Below are positions 17,670 through 28,320 of a DNA stretch of 64,000 nt, one piece after another; within the stretch, counting starts at the first letter, position 1, and each line of letters opens with the position of its first letter. Location: contig DRGL01000053.1 of NCBI GenBank assembly GCA_011050085.1, positions 1-64,000 of the forward strand, in the 5' to 3' direction. Origin of the DNA: Pricia antarctica (lineage in GTDB: Bacteria; Bacteroidota; Bacteroidia; Flavobacteriales; Flavobacteriaceae). Made by a program: the position numbers and the translations under genes. The notes beneath the pieces were generated by a model. That model was not told the origin of the DNA. It worked only from the letters and a program-made list of their open reading frames with translations, and did not search any database.

Positions 17670-20054
17670 CTAAAATTTCCACCATTTCTTTTGGGTTTTA
17701 CCATAGCCGTATCCATATTTACCGCCATAGCCCAAATTGGAAGCGTCAACATCATTAACCACAAATGATAGGCCTTTTATCTTCCCTTCTTCTTGAAGTT
17801 TGATAGGATAATTTACAGCTTTGGTTTCTGTCACTCCAGCTCTGGTAACATAAATCAATAAATCTGCATAATCACTTATTAACAACGTATCGGTTACAAC
17901 CATTAAAGGCGCGGTATCGACAATAACATAATCATAGATTTCAGAAACATTTTCGAAAAGTTCCTTAATACGATTACTCATTAGTAGCTCAGCAGGATTA
18001 GGAGGTATGCGACCTGAATAAATCACATCGATGGTGTTGTGATGGATCATCATAGGATTTACAATATCCCTTACCTCAATCGTATTGTCATATAGATATT
18101 CCGTAAGACCGGCATCTTTATTTCGGGCGGGTTTCGCCATCTTATCGACATCATTTCCAGTAAAAAAGGTATACAACTTTGGATTTCTAATATCAGCTCC
18201 TATCAATAATACCTTTTTGTTAGTACTCGCCAATATCATGGAGAGGTTAGTTGATAAAAAAGTCTTTCCTTCACCGGGTACGCTTGAGGTTACATATACA
18301 ATATTGCTCTTTCCCGGCTTAGATTGTTTGGATTTTATTAAATAATCAAGATTAGTGCGGATAATACGAAGGGATTCCGCAAGCACGGAACGGTCTTCTT
18401 TGACCACAAATTTGTTCTCTTTTTTGGTCAATTTTGGAAGCTCACCAAGAATTGGCGTATTCTGTACCAATTTTTCAAGGGAATTCATATTGTGAACCTT
18501 ATTATCTAATAGATCATGCGCATATATAATTGAGAAGGGCAACAACAACCCTAAAATGAAAGACGCTAAGTAGATTAAAGATTTTTTAGGTGAAACAGGT
18601 AATTTACTTACTGCATACGCTCTGTCAATAATATTGGACTTGGGTGAGCTTGACGCGGCGCTGATTTGCGCTTCTTCTCTTTTCTGAAGAAGGTAAAGAT
18701 AAAGTGATTCCGTAGTTTGTTGCTGACGAGTTATATCGCGTAAAGCTCTTTCTTTTGCAGGCGAAGAATAAATTTTTGAATTAAAACGAGCCTGTTGACC
18801 ACTTAATGAAGATACAGTCATACCTAAGGTTTTAACACTATTATTCAAACTCTGCTGCATGCTTCGCTTTAACCCAGCAATCTGTTGATCGAGATTAATG
18901 ATAACCGGGTTCTTCTCGTTTGAGCTTTTCAATAATCTTTGACGTTCTTGTACTAACTGATTATACCTATCCGTGGTCCCGGCAATGGTAGGGTCTGCTA
19001 GGCCTATATTTGTAGGCAATACTTCATAAGTATCTTGGCTTGCAACTAAATCTTGCATCGAAGAAGCCATATTTAACTGATTTCTGGCATTGGCCAATTC
19101 TTGTTGGTTAGCTACCCCAACATTAAGATTCACATTTGCTTCAGCTTGAATATCGGATACCCCGGCTTCAGTTTTGAAATCTTGTGCTGATTGGTCCACA
19201 CTAGAAAGATCAGTGGAAATATCGGCAATTCTCTCGTTGATAAAATTTGAAGTTCGATCTGCAATCTCCTGTTTATCTTCAATTGCATTTTTATTATATA
19301 TCCTAACTACTGCATCCAAGATTTTGGTGGCTTTTTCACGTATTGGATCTTCTAATAATAAGTTAACAATGTTAGAAAATTCTCCCGGGTTTGTAATTTT
19401 GACCCTTGTTCTATAACTTTGTGCTACATCCTCAATCGGATTAACTGAAATTCGCAATTTTTTATTCTTATAATTCTCGAAAACCTGAACATTTGGTGTA
19501 ATTACTATATCACCTATTGGTGTAGGAATGTTTTTCCCAAAAGCATAAATTTTAACTGGCTTATCCTCCTCTTCAGTATATCCAAAAGTTGTTGACGATG
19601 AAATTGTAATAAAAAATTGAAAATTTGATTTATTAACAATCGAATCGGCCGAAATAAAGTTTAGATTAACGGGCGGATTCGTATAAAGTTCAGTTTCGAT
19701 TATATTTCCTTGTACCATTATTTTGGTATTTAGATTGAGGTCTCGAACTACCTGAATAAAGTTAGAACGGCTATTTACAATTTGTAATTCATCTTCTACC
19801 TTGTTTTTTCCACCACCCAAGAAATCTAAATCTTGAAACACATCAAGTTCAGAACCCGAGGATTTATCCTCTAAAATTTGTATTTGAGTTTGAACGGCAT
19901 AATTTGGGGTGGCATATCGGATATACAAATATGCAAGGCCTAAAGCAATTATAGCACAAATAACAAACCATTTCCAATGGTTTAAATATCTAGCAATAAT
20001 TTCTTTTAAATCAATCGAATTACTATGCTTCGGATTTTGAGAAGTATTACTCAT
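17670..20054 (-). CDS. wzc: Wzc-type polysaccharide co-polymerase / BY-kinase
   Basis: Inner-membrane protein that sets chain length and couples Wzy polymerisation to export through Wza. The 794 residues hold an N-terminal Wzz domain between two membrane segments (about 30-50 and 490-515, the latter SLIYLASFILGLLLP), with a large periplasmic coiled-coil part. A cytoplasmic tyrosine-kinase domain follows, with Walker A VPGEGKT at about 590, Walker A' LLIGADIRNP and Walker B YVIVDTAP at about 710. The tail GYGGKYGYGYGKTQKKWWKF carries a tyrosine cluster that is probably autophosphorylated. It is the last gene of the unit, 36 bases after wza. Confidence 0.93.
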   Translation of the reverse strand: MSNTSQNPKHSNSIDLKEIIARYLNHWKWFVICAIIALGLAYLYIRYATPNYAVQTQIQILEDKSSGSELDVFQDLDFLGGGKNKVEDELQIVNSRSNFIQVVRDLNLNTKIMVQGNIIETELYTNPPVNLNFISADSIVNKSNFQFFITISSSTTFGYTEEEDKPVKIYAFGKNIPTPIGDIVITPNVQVFENYKNKKLRISVNPIEDVAQSYRTRVKITNPGEFSNIVNLLLEDPIREKATKILDAVVRIYNKNAIEDKQEIADRTSNFINERIADISTDLSSVDQSAQDFKTEAGVSDIQAEANVNLNVGVANQQELANARNQLNMASSMQDLVASQDTYEVLPTNIGLADPTIAGTTDRYNQLVQERQRLLKSSNEKNPVIINLDQQIAGLKRSMQQSLNNSVKTLGMTVSSLSGQQARFNSKIYSSPAKERALRDITRQQQTTESLYLYLLQKREEAQISAASSSPKSNIIDRAYAVSKLPVSPKKSLIYLASFILGLLLPFSIIYAHDLLDNKVHNMNSLEKLVQNTPILGELPKLTKKENKFVVKEDRSVLAESLRIIRTNLDYLIKSKQSKPGKSNIVYVTSSVPGEGKTFLSTNLSMILASTNKKVLLIGADIRNPKLYTFFTGNDVDKMAKPARNKDAGLTEYLYDNTIEVRDIVNPMMIHHNTIDVIYSGRIPPNPAELLMSNRIKELFENVSEIYDYVIVDTAPLMVVTDTLLISDYADLLIYVTRAGVTETKAVNYPIKLQEEGKIKGLSFVVNDVDASNLGYGGKYGYGYGKTQKKWWKF

Positions 20055-20090
20055 TGTCTCCTTTTAAATTACAATGTGAATAAAAAATTA

Positions 20091-20936
20091 TTATCTGTTA
20101 GTTCTTGTAATCAATAAAATTGTAGAAGTAATTAATAAGGACCCTATAGAAACAGCAATCGTAGTTCTTGAATCGAGTGATGAAGCAGTGATTGCGGATT
20201 TATTTGGTTCCACATAAACCACGTCATTTTGGGTAAGATAATAGACAGGAGAACTCATTGCTTCTTTACGTTTAAGGTTGATTCTGTGGTACACTTTAGT
20301 ACCGTCAAAATCTCTAATTACCATTATGTTTTCTCTTTTACCTTTGATTGTTAAGTCGTTAGCCAAACCGAGAGCTTCCAAAATAGTAATACGTTCACCA
20401 TTTACTGGATATGTACCAGGGCGGTTTACTTCCCCTAATACTGTAACTGTAAAATTACGTAGACGAATATTTATAATAGGATCTTTTAAATAATCCGAAA
20501 GTTCATCTCTAATAACTATTCTCAATTCTTCCGAGGAAAGTCCAGAAACTTTAATTTTTCCAATTACTGGAAAATCAATCTCCCCATCTTTATCTACTAA
20601 ATAATCTACTTGTTCCGCACTCAATGAACCAGCTCCTGCGTTGCTATCAGGTCCGGCTCGAAATAAATTAAAAGGTGCACTTGCTTGATTGTCTAAAGTA
20701 CTTACGTAAATACTAAGCACATCATCAACCTTAAATTTTGGTGTAAACGTGTTTTTGTCAACTAAAGTTTCAAAATCCCCAGTATTTTGAAAATAGACCA
20801 CATCTCTTTTTGTGGCGCATGAACTAAATAAAACAGCTATAACCATTATAAAAGCAATTTTTCTACCTATATAACCAATCTTATTCCTACTAATGTTATT
20901 CCTTTTGGATATCATAATTTCAATTTTTGCATACAA
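20091..20936 (-). CDS. wza: Wza-like polysaccharide export lipoprotein
   Basis: Outer-membrane secretin-like pore for capsule or exopolysaccharide. The 281-residue lipoprotein has its lipobox LFSSC with Cys40. An alternative ATG at 20915 would shorten the leader by seven residues and is equally plausible. After the Cys come the typical YFQNTGDF and DVLSIYVSTLD motifs of the Poly_export domain (about 60-150, ending VDKDGEIDFPVIGKIKVSGL). An SLBB domain follows (about 155-235, VTVLGEVNRPGTYPV). A single hydrophobic helix near the C-terminus (TTIAVSIGSLLITSTILLI) fits the membrane-spanning helix of Bacteroidetes Wza. It lies between capD and wzc in one transcription unit. Confidence 0.92.
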   Translation of the reverse strand: MYAKIEIMISKRNNISRNKIGYIGRKIAFIMVIAVLFSSCATKRDVVYFQNTGDFETLVDKNTFTPKFKVDDVLSIYVSTLDNQASAPFNLFRAGPDSNAGAGSLSAEQVDYLVDKDGEIDFPVIGKIKVSGLSSEELRIVIRDELSDYLKDPIINIRLRNFTVTVLGEVNRPGTYPVNGERITILEALGLANDLTIKGKRENIMVIRDFDGTKVYHRINLKRKEAMSSPVYYLTQNDVVYVEPNKSAITASSLDSRTTIAVSIGSLLITSTILLITRTNR

Positions 20937-21058
20937 TATTACTAAAAAATTACTCTAGAGTTCTTTAAATGATTAGCCTTTTCTGGCAAAGCAGAAAGGT
21001 AAATGTTTTGATAATTATGAAATAGAAAATTAAAAACCAATTTAAAACCTACTAAAAT

Positions 21059-22990
21059 CTATAACACCTTTTTAAGGTTAGAATTGCTTTTAACATTAAC
21101 TTTTTTCTTATCCAGTTTACAAAGATCTGAATTATTCGATACATATTCCGGAACAATCTCTTTCATTAGACTAACCGTACTACCGTTAAAGAACATATTG
21201 GATACACAAAGTTCATCGATTTTCGATCGTACTTCAATATAATTAAGGGAACGGGACTTGCCAATCATAATTTTTTTATGATATGTCGGCATAGTGTTCT
21301 CGCCATTCGCCAATAATTCTTCGTATAACTTTTCACCCGGACGCAAGCCTGTTATTTTAATATCAATGTCTTCGGGATAACGCAATCCGGAAAGTTTAAT
21401 CATATTTTTGGCTAAATCAAATATTTTAACCGATTCGCCCATATCAAAAATGAAAATTTCTCCTCCATCTCCCATGGCCCCAGCTTCAAGAACCAATTGA
21501 GATGCCTCTGGAATGGTCATAAAGTAACGCGTAACCGCTTCATGTGTCACCGTCAACGGGCCACCCTTATCAATTTGCTTTTTAAACAAGGGTATAACAG
21601 AACCGTTAGACCCTAAGACGTTTCCAAATCGAGTTGTAATAAATTTTGTCTTACCTTGTTGCTGCATGCAACTAACGTACATTTCCGCAATTCGCTTTGT
21701 TGCACCCATCACATTTGTAGGGTTTACGGCCTTGTCCGTGGAAATAAATATAAATTTATCTGCATTGTGGCTTACGGCCAAATCTGCTACAACTTTAGTT
21801 CCGGCAATATTAATTTTAATGGCTTCGTAAGAATTGTATTCCATTAAAGGCACGTGTTTATAAGCCGCCGCGTGAAAGATAATGTCCGGACGATGTTCCT
21901 GGAAAATGTTGTTTAGGCGATTCTTATCACGAACATCACCAACTATCGGCAAAAAGTTGTGATATCCATTTTGCTTGAGCTCTTGCTGTAAGTCGTAGAG
22001 TGCAGATTCCGACTGGTCAATAACAATTAGTGATTTATACTCATAGGTACAGATTTGACGTACGATTTCACTACCTATGGAACCAGCTCCGCCCGTAACC
22101 AATACAACCTTGTTCTTTACCTCTTCAGAAATTTTTGAATTTCGGATGCTAATAGGCGCTCGGTCTAATAAATCTTCAATCTGAATTTGCTTAATTTGTG
22201 AAACATTGAGCTCTCCATTTATCCACTGCTCAACAGGTGGTACAATTTTCACTTGCACTGGGTAATCCACTAAGCCCTCAACTAAATCTTTAAGTCTTTT
22301 CGGATTAATATTCTGCATCGAAAAAATGACCTCAGTAACATTGTTCTTTACCAAAAATTCCCTGTTTAAAACTTCTTTAGGGAATACTTTTACACCATTA
22401 ATATTTTTTCCAACCTTTTTATCATCCTCATCTACATATCCCAAGACACGAACTTTACTCTTACTGTGGTTTGCCAATGCATTTTGAGTCAAGATACCCG
22501 ATTCACCGGCACCATAAATCAAGATATTCTTATTGCTCTTAAAGCCTTGCGCCATAAGATTATTGTATAGGGCTTTAAACACGTATCGTGAGGTCGTCAT
22601 CGCGATAAACGACAAAAGACTATGAATAATTATGATACCTAACGGTACCGTAAAATTCTCCAGAATTCCAAGCTCTCTATTAAATAATACAATTGTAATT
22701 AATAAGATACTGGATAAACAAATGGCATTGAAGATATTGTATACATCTCTAACCCCCGTATGTCGTACAACTCCCTTATTGGAGCCGGTAAATAAAAACG
22801 AAGCGGTGGCAATAATCGCAATTATAGGTAGCTGAATCAACAACTTACTTATATCGAAATCTAAGGTAAGGTTAAATCGGATAAGGTAGGATAGGACGAA
22901 GGAAATCACTACCATAAAAATATCTATCACTAGAACAAGCCATTTGGATGCATACCTATGGGCGTTACCGACTAAATATTCTTTGATCAT
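21059..22990 (-). CDS. Membrane nucleotide-sugar 4,6-dehydratase (PglF/WbpM/CapD family)
   Basis: This 643-residue protein has four N-terminal membrane segments (about 15-35, 47-65, 80-100 and 112-130), a CoA-binding-like Rossmann region and a C-terminal short-chain dehydrogenase domain. NAD is bound by GGAGSIGSE at about residue 302. The active-site segment STDKAVNPTNVMGATKR has Met in place of the usual Tyr of YxxxK, the signature of UDP-HexNAc 4,6-dehydratases such as PglF and WbpM. The expected reaction is UDP-GlcNAc to UDP-2-acetamido-2,6-dideoxy-4-keto-glucose, the entry to bacillosamine-type sugars. The upstream gene encodes a PglE-like aminotransferase ending one base before this start. 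Confidence 0.9.
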   Translation of the reverse strand: MIKEYLVGNAHRYASKWLVLVIDIFMVVISFVLSYLIRFNLTLDFDISKLLIQLPIIAIIATASFLFTGSNKGVVRHTGVRDVYNIFNAICLSSILLITIVLFNRELGILENFTVPLGIIIIHSLLSFIAMTTSRYVFKALYNNLMAQGFKSNKNILIYGAGESGILTQNALANHSKSKVRVLGYVDEDDKKVGKNINGVKVFPKEVLNREFLVKNNVTEVIFSMQNINPKRLKDLVEGLVDYPVQVKIVPPVEQWINGELNVSQIKQIQIEDLLDRAPISIRNSKISEEVKNKVVLVTGGAGSIGSEIVRQICTYEYKSLIVIDQSESALYDLQQELKQNGYHNFLPIVGDVRDKNRLNNIFQEHRPDIIFHAAAYKHVPLMEYNSYEAIKINIAGTKVVADLAVSHNADKFIFISTDKAVNPTNVMGATKRIAEMYVSCMQQQGKTKFITTRFGNVLGSNGSVIPLFKKQIDKGGPLTVTHEAVTRYFMTIPEASQLVLEAGAMGDGGEIFIFDMGESVKIFDLAKNMIKLSGLRYPEDIDIKITGLRPGEKLYEELLANGENTMPTYHKKIMIGKSRSLNYIEVRSKIDELCVSNMFFNGSTVSLMKEIVPEYVSNNSDLCKLDKKKVNVKSNSNLKKVL

Positions 22991-22991
22991 T

Positions 22992-24170
22992 TTATTGGTT
23001 TTTTAGTATATGTTTTACAACTCGCTGCAAATCATTTTCAGTAAGATTTGAGCCACTAGGTAGACAAAGCCCCCGTTCAAAAAGATTTTCGGATGTACCA
23101 TCGCTAAAATTGAGAAAATTTTTAAAGATAGGCTGCAAGTGCATTGGTTTCCATAAAGGTCTTGATTCGATTTCTTCTTCCAAAAGGGCAAGTCTAATTT
23201 TTTCCCTGTGTTCAAAAGAGGGAGTTAGTACACAAGTCAACCAGCGATTACAGAAAAAACCTTCCTGTTCGTCCAAAAATTCGATATCGGACAAATCAAG
23301 TAAGTGTTTTTTATAAAATTCGAAGTTTTTTCTTCGGGCGGTTACCCTTTGGTCCAACACTTCCATCTGTCCTCTACCGATACCTGCCAAGACATTGCTC
23401 ATTCTATAATTATAGCCTACCGACGAATGTTGGTAATGCGGGGCATCGTCTCTTGCTTGGGTAGCCAAAAAGACCGCTCTATTTTTGATTTCTTGGTTTT
23501 TTGCTAACAATGCCCCACCACCGGAAGTAGTTATAATTTTATTGCCATTGAATGAAAATACGCCAATGTCACCAAAACTACCACACTTACGATTTTCATA
23601 TGAACTTCCTAGGGCTTCGGCACTATCTTCTACTACAGGAATTCCGTATCTCTCCGAAATTTTGGAAATATGATCAACCTTGTATGGCATCCCATATAAA
23701 TGAACTGCGACAATGGCCTTTGGTTTTTTTCCATGGGCTATCCGGTCAAGAATGGCCTTTTCCAACAAATCAGGTGATATATTCCAAGTATCTTTTTCAC
23801 TATCCACAAAAACGGGAGTAGCTCCAAGATACAGTATTGGGTTTGCAGATGCCGAAAATGTAAAACTTTGACATATTACCTCATCTCCACTTTGTACACC
23901 AAGTAGTTCTAGTGCCAAATGAATAGCTGCTGTGCCTGAACTCAAAGCTGCAACGTGCACGTCTTCGTTCACATAATTGACAATCGCCTTTTCAAATTGG
24001 TTTACATTAGGGCCTAAAGGTGCCACCCAGTTAGTATCAAAGGCTTCTTTAACGTAAGTTTCTTCAGTACCCCCCATGTGGGGTGAAGACAACCATATCT
24101 TTTCGTTTACCGTGGTTTTCAAAGCTATAAGGTTTAAGGACGCTAGTCCATTAATTTCATAGTGGACCAA
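22992..24170 (-). CDS. DegT/DnrJ/EryC1/StrS aminotransferase (PglE-like)
   Basis: A PLP-dependent sugar aminotransferase of 392 residues. The family opening KIWLSSPHMGG is present, so the true start may be nearer to it (a TTG at 24122 is in frame). Ala-rich LSSGTAAIHLAL binds cofactor phosphate, VEDSAEALGS holds the PLP-pyridine aspartate, and the Schiff-base lysine lies in FSFNGNKIITTSGGG at about residue 210. The next gene makes a 4-keto-6-deoxy-HexNAc, so this enzyme probably aminates C4 with glutamate to give the UDP-4-amino sugar, like PglE. It is the first gene of the degT-capD-wza-wzc unit. The 281 bases upstream hold no gene. Confidence 0.9.
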   Translation of the reverse strand: MVHYEINGLASLNLIALKTTVNEKIWLSSPHMGGTEETYVKEAFDTNWVAPLGPNVNQFEKAIVNYVNEDVHVAALSSGTAAIHLALELLGVQSGDEVICQSFTFSASANPILYLGATPVFVDSEKDTWNISPDLLEKAILDRIAHGKKPKAIVAVHLYGMPYKVDHISKISERYGIPVVEDSAEALGSSYENRKCGSFGDIGVFSFNGNKIITTSGGGALLAKNQEIKNRAVFLATQARDDAPHYQHSSVGYNYRMSNVLAGIGRGQMEVLDQRVTARRKNFEFYKKHLLDLSDIEFLDEQEGFFCNRWLTCVLTPSFEHREKIRLALLEEEIESRPLWKPMHLQPIFKNFLNFSDGTSENLFERGLCLPSGSNLTENDLQRVVKHILKNQ

Positions 24171-24451
24171 AAACTGGCTCCATGATTTGGGAAGGTAAAA
24201 TTACTTTCTATTGCGGTGGAAAACTATTTATTCGGGGAATATGCCCAAAAAATCGGTTAAAATACCACCTTGGTTTTCATACAGCCATAAATACGTAAAA
24301 AGGATGAAGAAAGATTGTTTTAGCTTTTAATGTATCGTCAGTAAAATACAAAATTACATAAATATCAGTATTTATTTTTCGTTATACCTTCTAAATCATA
24401 TACTTAAAAGCAAAAGAGCAAACTCTAAAGTCTGCCCATCCAAGGTGAAAA

Positions 24452-25438
24452 TTATTTTCGATTATACTTTTTAAAATCTTTATGCTCCTTCCGGTATAAC
24501 TCTTCCTCGGGAAGATTTTTAAAATACTCATAGGTTATCTTCATGCCATCGGCCCTAGTAACCTTTGGCTCCCAGCCCAAAAGTTTTTTAGCCTTTGAAA
24601 TATCGGGCTGACGCTGTAACGGATCATCTTTGGGTAAAGGCTTATAAATAATTTTTTGGTCGGTACCGGTTAGTTTTACAATTTCTTCAGCAAAATCCTT
24701 GATTGTAATTTCATGTGGATTCCCAATATTTACCGGTAAAGCGTAATCACTCAATAGTAATCTATATATTCCTTCAATTTCATCATCTACATAACAAAAT
24801 GATCGGGTCTGGTTACCATCGCCAAAAACGGTTAGGTCCTCACCCCTTAGAGCTTGACCTATAAATGCAGGGATGACCCGACCATCGTTTAAACGCATTC
24901 TTGGCCCATACGTATTAAAAATCCGAACGATACGTGTTTCCACTCCATGGAATCGATGATAAGCCATTGTAATAGATTCCATAAAACGTTTAGCTTCATC
25001 GTAGACACCCCTAGGACCTATGGTATTTACATTTCCGTAGTAATCTTCTGTTTGTGGATGCACCAAAGGATCTCCATAAATTTCTGAAGTTGAAGCGATT
25101 AGAATCCGCGCATTTTTTTCTTTTGCAAGGCCTAAAAGATTATGGGTTCCTAAAGCACCAACTTTTAAGGTCTGTATGGGAATTTTTAGGTAGTCAATCG
25201 GACTGGCTGGAGAAGCAAAATGCAAAATGTAATCAAGTTTTCCAGGTACGGTAACAAATTTAGTTACATCGTGGTGGTAAAACTCAAAATTCGGGAGCTT
25301 AAAGAGATGGTCTAAGTTGCGTAAATCACCAGTTATAAGATTATCCATGGCTATTACATGGTACTTCTCCTTTATAAAACGGTCGCAAAGATGGGATCCT
25401 AAAAATCCTGCAGCTCCAGTAATCAATATTCGTTTCAA
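24452..25438 (-). CDS. uxs: UDP-glucuronate decarboxylase (UDP-xylose synthase)
   Basis: Extended short-chain dehydrogenase of 328 residues: NAD motif GAAGFLG at 8-14, the catalytic STSEIYGDP and YDEAK (about 145). The sequence [13 protein letters not shown] and the [17 protein letters not shown] block are diagnostic of the UXS group rather than of UDP-glucose epimerases. The reaction is UDP-GlcA to UDP-xylose plus CO2, through a 4-keto intermediate. The substrate would come from the divergently transcribed UDP-glucose dehydrogenase gene 351 bases away. The protein is soluble, of normal length, and lies upstream of degT on the same strand. Confidence 0.9.
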   Translation of the reverse strand: MKRILITGAAGFLGSHLCDRFIKEKYHVIAMDNLITGDLRNLDHLFKLPNFEFYHHDVTKFVTVPGKLDYILHFASPASPIDYLKIPIQTLKVGALGTHNLLGLAKEKNARILIASTSEIYGDPLVHPQTEDYYGNVNTIGPRGVYDEAKRFMESITMAYHRFHGVETRIVRIFNTYGPRMRLNDGRVIPAFIGQALRGEDLTVFGDGNQTRSFCYVDDEIEGIYRLLLSDYALPVNIGNPHEITIKDFAEEIVKLTGTDQKIIYKPLPKDDPLQRQPDISKAKKLLGWEPKVTRADGMKITYEYFKNLPEEELYRKEHKDFKKYNRK

Positions 25439-25789
25439 GGTCTATCGGGTTAAAAGTTTAGACGAATATAAAAACAAACATCGTAATTATAAGACGACGA
25501 TTACAAAAATACTATGTAAGGTGCAAGAACTTGGATGTAATAACTTACGCATGACCAAGTTTACTATTAGCCGAAAATCTATCTTTTTAACGAGAATTCT
25601 GTAGTTTAATGAAGTAATTTAGTAATCTTTGCACTTCAAAAAATTACAAGGCTACAAATTAAAAAGGTAGAAAAGAATAAAGGCAAATGCATTGCGTTAT
25701 TCCACTGTAACCAATATTAAAATCAAAAAGCTATTGGTTTCGCGCTATTTCCGAGCAACCTTTATGAGCTTAATTTAAAAATTATTATT
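25439..25789. promoter_or_regulatory. Divergent intergenic region between uxs and ugd
   Basis: This 351-base AT-rich stretch lies between two divergent start codons and must carry both promoters. On the plus strand, TAATCTTTGC at 25623-25632 is close to the Bacteroidetes -7 box (one extra base in the spacer), about 160 bases before ugd. No gene is seen. Confidence 0.35.
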
Positions 25790-27187
25790 GTGAAAAAAGT
25801 CAGTAAAATCTGTTGTATAGGAGCCGGCTATGTCGGTGGGCCTACCATGTCAGTCATTGCAAGTCAGTGTCCAGAAATTCAAGTGACCGTGGTCGACATT
25901 AATCAAGAACGAATTGATCGCTGGAACGATGAAGACCTTGATAAACTACCTATCTATGAGCCTGGTCTTAAAGAAATAGTAGGCGCCAACCGAGGCAAGA
26001 ACTTGTTTTTCTCCACCGAAGTCGATAAAGCTATTGATGAGGCTGAAATTATTTTTATATCTGTTAATACCCCGACCAAAACCTACGGTAAAGGAAAGGG
26101 GCAAGCTGCCGATTTAAAATTTGTGGAACTTTGCGCCCGTAATATTGCAAAGGTAGCCACATCGGACAAGATAGTTGTAGAAAAATCAACCCTTCCGGTA
26201 AGAACTGCTAGCGCTATAAAAAGTATCCTTGAAAATACAGGAAACAAGGTCAATTTTGAAATACTATCAAATCCAGAATTTTTGGCGGAAGGTACTGCCG
26301 TTGAAGACCTTTTAAATGCCGACCGCGTACTTATAGGCGGTGATGATACCCCTTCTGGAAAGGAGGCCAAAGATACTTTAAGTTCAATATATGCACATTG
26401 GCTTCCTAAAGAACGTATCTTACAAACCAATGTTTGGTCTTCTGAGCTATCCAAATTAGTCGCGAACGCATTTTTAGCGCAACGAGTTTCTTCAATTAAT
26501 GCAATATCAGCATTGTGCGAACGTACTGACGCCAATATAGCAGAGGTTTCACGTGCCATTGGTACTGATAGCCGTATTGGGTCTAAATTCTTAAGTGCTT
26601 CCGTTGGGTTTGGTGGGTCTTGTTTTCAAAAAGACATCCTCAACTTAGTATACATTGCCCGAAGTTTCGGTTTACAAGAAGTAGCGGATTATTGGGAACA
26701 GGTAATTATCATGAACGACTATCAAAAAAAGCGTTTTGCCGACCATATCATTTCTTCTTTATACAATACGGTATCAGGCAAAAAAATCGCTTTTTACGGA
26801 TGGGCCTTCAAAAAAGACACAAATGATACCCGTGAATCAGCGGCAATCTATGTAGCCGATGCCCTTTTGGAAGAAAGAGCCGAAATTACGGTTTACGATC
26901 CGAAAGTTTCTGCAGACCGTATTTATGCCGACCTCGACTACTTAGAAACAAGGTCTCCTGAAGAGAACCGACGACTATTGAAAGTTGTTAAAGATCCCAT
27001 GGCGGCTACTGATGAAGCTCATGCAGTGGCCATCTTGACCGAATGGGATGAATTTAAGAGTTACGATTGGGATACCATTTATGAAAACATGCTCAAGCCC
27101 GCCTTTCTGTTTGATGGAAGAAGATTGCTGAATAAAGAAGAAATGGAAGAAAAAGGCTTTCAATATTATAAGATCGGACAATCATGA
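25790..27187 (+). CDS. ugd: UDP-glucose 6-dehydrogenase
   Basis: Two-step NAD-dependent oxidation of UDP-glucose to UDP-glucuronate. The 465-residue protein has the N-terminal NAD fold ([14 protein letters not shown], about 8-21), the catalytic Cys278 in [10 protein letters not shown], the central-domain lysine region [14 protein letters not shown], and the C-terminal UDP-binding domain ([19 protein letters not shown]). The GGPTM form of the nucleotide loop and the length resemble the long eukaryote-like class found in Bacteroidetes. The start is GTG 25790. Its stop overlaps the start of the next gene in the four bases ATGA, so the two are translated together and the product is passed straight to a UDP-GlcA epimerase. 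Confidence 0.93.
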   Translation: MKKVSKICCIGAGYVGGPTMSVIASQCPEIQVTVVDINQERIDRWNDEDLDKLPIYEPGLKEIVGANRGKNLFFSTEVDKAIDEAEIIFISVNTPTKTYGKGKGQAADLKFVELCARNIAKVATSDKIVVEKSTLPVRTASAIKSILENTGNKVNFEILSNPEFLAEGTAVEDLLNADRVLIGGDDTPSGKEAKDTLSSIYAHWLPKERILQTNVWSSELSKLVANAFLAQRVSSINAISALCERTDANIAEVSRAIGTDSRIGSKFLSASVGFGGSCFQKDILNLVYIARSFGLQEVADYWEQVIIMNDYQKKRFADHIISSLYNTVSGKKIAFYGWAFKKDTNDTRESAAIYVADALLEERAEITVYDPKVSADRIYADLDYLETRSPEENRRLLKVVKDPMAATDEAHAVAILTEWDEFKSYDWDTIYENMLKPAFLFDGRRLLNKEEMEEKGFQYYKIGQS

Positions 27188-28200
27188 AAATACTTGTTAC
27201 CGGTGCCGCCGGTTTTATCGGATACCATTTATGTGAAGCCCTATTAAAAAGAGGCTATGAAGTATTGGGCCTTGATAATATCAACGATTATTATAGTGTA
27301 GACTTGAAATTTGATCGGTTAAAGCAGCTGGGTATTACAAAAGAGCAGGCAGAAGTTTTCAACCATAAATCATCAAGCACTATCTATGGCGAGAAATGTA
27401 CTTTCGTTCGTATGAAACTTGAAGACCGTGAGGGACTTCCCATTTTATTCAAGCAAGAAAATATCGAGATTGTTTGCAATTTAGCGGCACAAGCTGGTGT
27501 TCGACACAGTATTGAAAACCCAGAAACTTACATTGACAGTAACATTGTTGGCTTCTTAAATTTGTTGGAATGTTGCCGTAATTTTAATATTAAGCATTTG
27601 GTATATGCCAGTAGTTCTAGCGTTTATGGTTTAAACGAAAAAATTCCGTTTTCGACCGATGATAACGTTGATCACCCCATCAGCCTTTATGCTGCCAGCA
27701 AGAAGAGCAATGAATTAATGGCACATACATACAGTCATCTTTTTAAAATTCCCACGACCGGACTTCGATTTTTTACGGTATATGGCCCATGGGGGCGGCC
27801 GGATATGGCTATCTTTTTATTTACCGATGCCATTGTGAACGACCGAGCGATCAAGGTATTCAACCACGGAAAGATGCAGCGTGATTTCACTTATGTCGAT
27901 GATATTGTCGAGGGCGTGGCCCGTATCATTGAAAAGCCTGTTACCGATAGAAAATTGTATGATATCTATAACATCGGAAATAATAATTCGGTGCAGCTTT
28001 CAGAATTTATCGAATCAATAGAAAAGCATATTGGTAAAAAAGCGAAAAAAGAAATGTTGCCGATGCAGCCCGGCGATGTAGAACGTACTTGGGCCGATGT
28101 GGATGACCTTATTGCAGATTATGACTACAAGCCTGATACAACGGTGAACGATGGAGTAAAAGAATTTATAGATTGGTACAAGAGCTATTATAAAGTGTAA
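27184..28200 (+). CDS. UDP-glucuronate 4-epimerase
   Basis: Converts UDP-GlcA to UDP-GalA. The 338-residue extended SDR has GAAGFIG at 7-13, [15 protein letters not shown] (typical of the GAE/CapI/LspL group), the [20 protein letters not shown] block, ASSSSVYG and the catalytic YAASK at about residue 170, then [14 protein letters not shown]. It overlaps ugd by four bases. Together with uxs this gives the cell UDP-GlcA, UDP-GalA and UDP-Xyl. About 90 bases downstream lies a 32-bp palindrome. Confidence 0.92.
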   Translation: MKILVTGAAGFIGYHLCEALLKRGYEVLGLDNINDYYSVDLKFDRLKQLGITKEQAEVFNHKSSSTIYGEKCTFVRMKLEDREGLPILFKQENIEIVCNLAAQAGVRHSIENPETYIDSNIVGFLNLLECCRNFNIKHLVYASSSSVYGLNEKIPFSTDDNVDHPISLYAASKKSNELMAHTYSHLFKIPTTGLRFFTVYGPWGRPDMAIFLFTDAIVNDRAIKVFNHGKMQRDFTYVDDIVEGVARIIEKPVTDRKLYDIYNIGNNNSVQLSEFIESIEKHIGKKAKKEMLPMQPGDVERTWADVDDLIADYDYKPDTTVNDGVKEFIDWYKSYYKV

Positions 28201-28288
28201 TTAAGTTTCGTTAAGTCTAAAACAAAATATAAGCTTCCCTTGATTAGGACTGCTTATTTTTTTAAAACTTCTTTGGAGTAATTATTTT

Positions 28289-28320
28289 TAATTTTCTCGG
28301 GGCTAGCCCCGAGAAAATTA
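28289..28320. terminator. 32-bp perfect palindrome, probable terminator
   Basis: The arms 28289-28304 and 28305-28320 are exact reverse complements: A+T-rich outer parts and a TCTCGGGGCT core meeting at CTAG. A hairpin with a T run on either strand would form. It lies 89 bases after the epimerase stop and marks the border to an IS3 relic, so it may be either the operon terminator or part of the element end. Confidence 0.7.
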
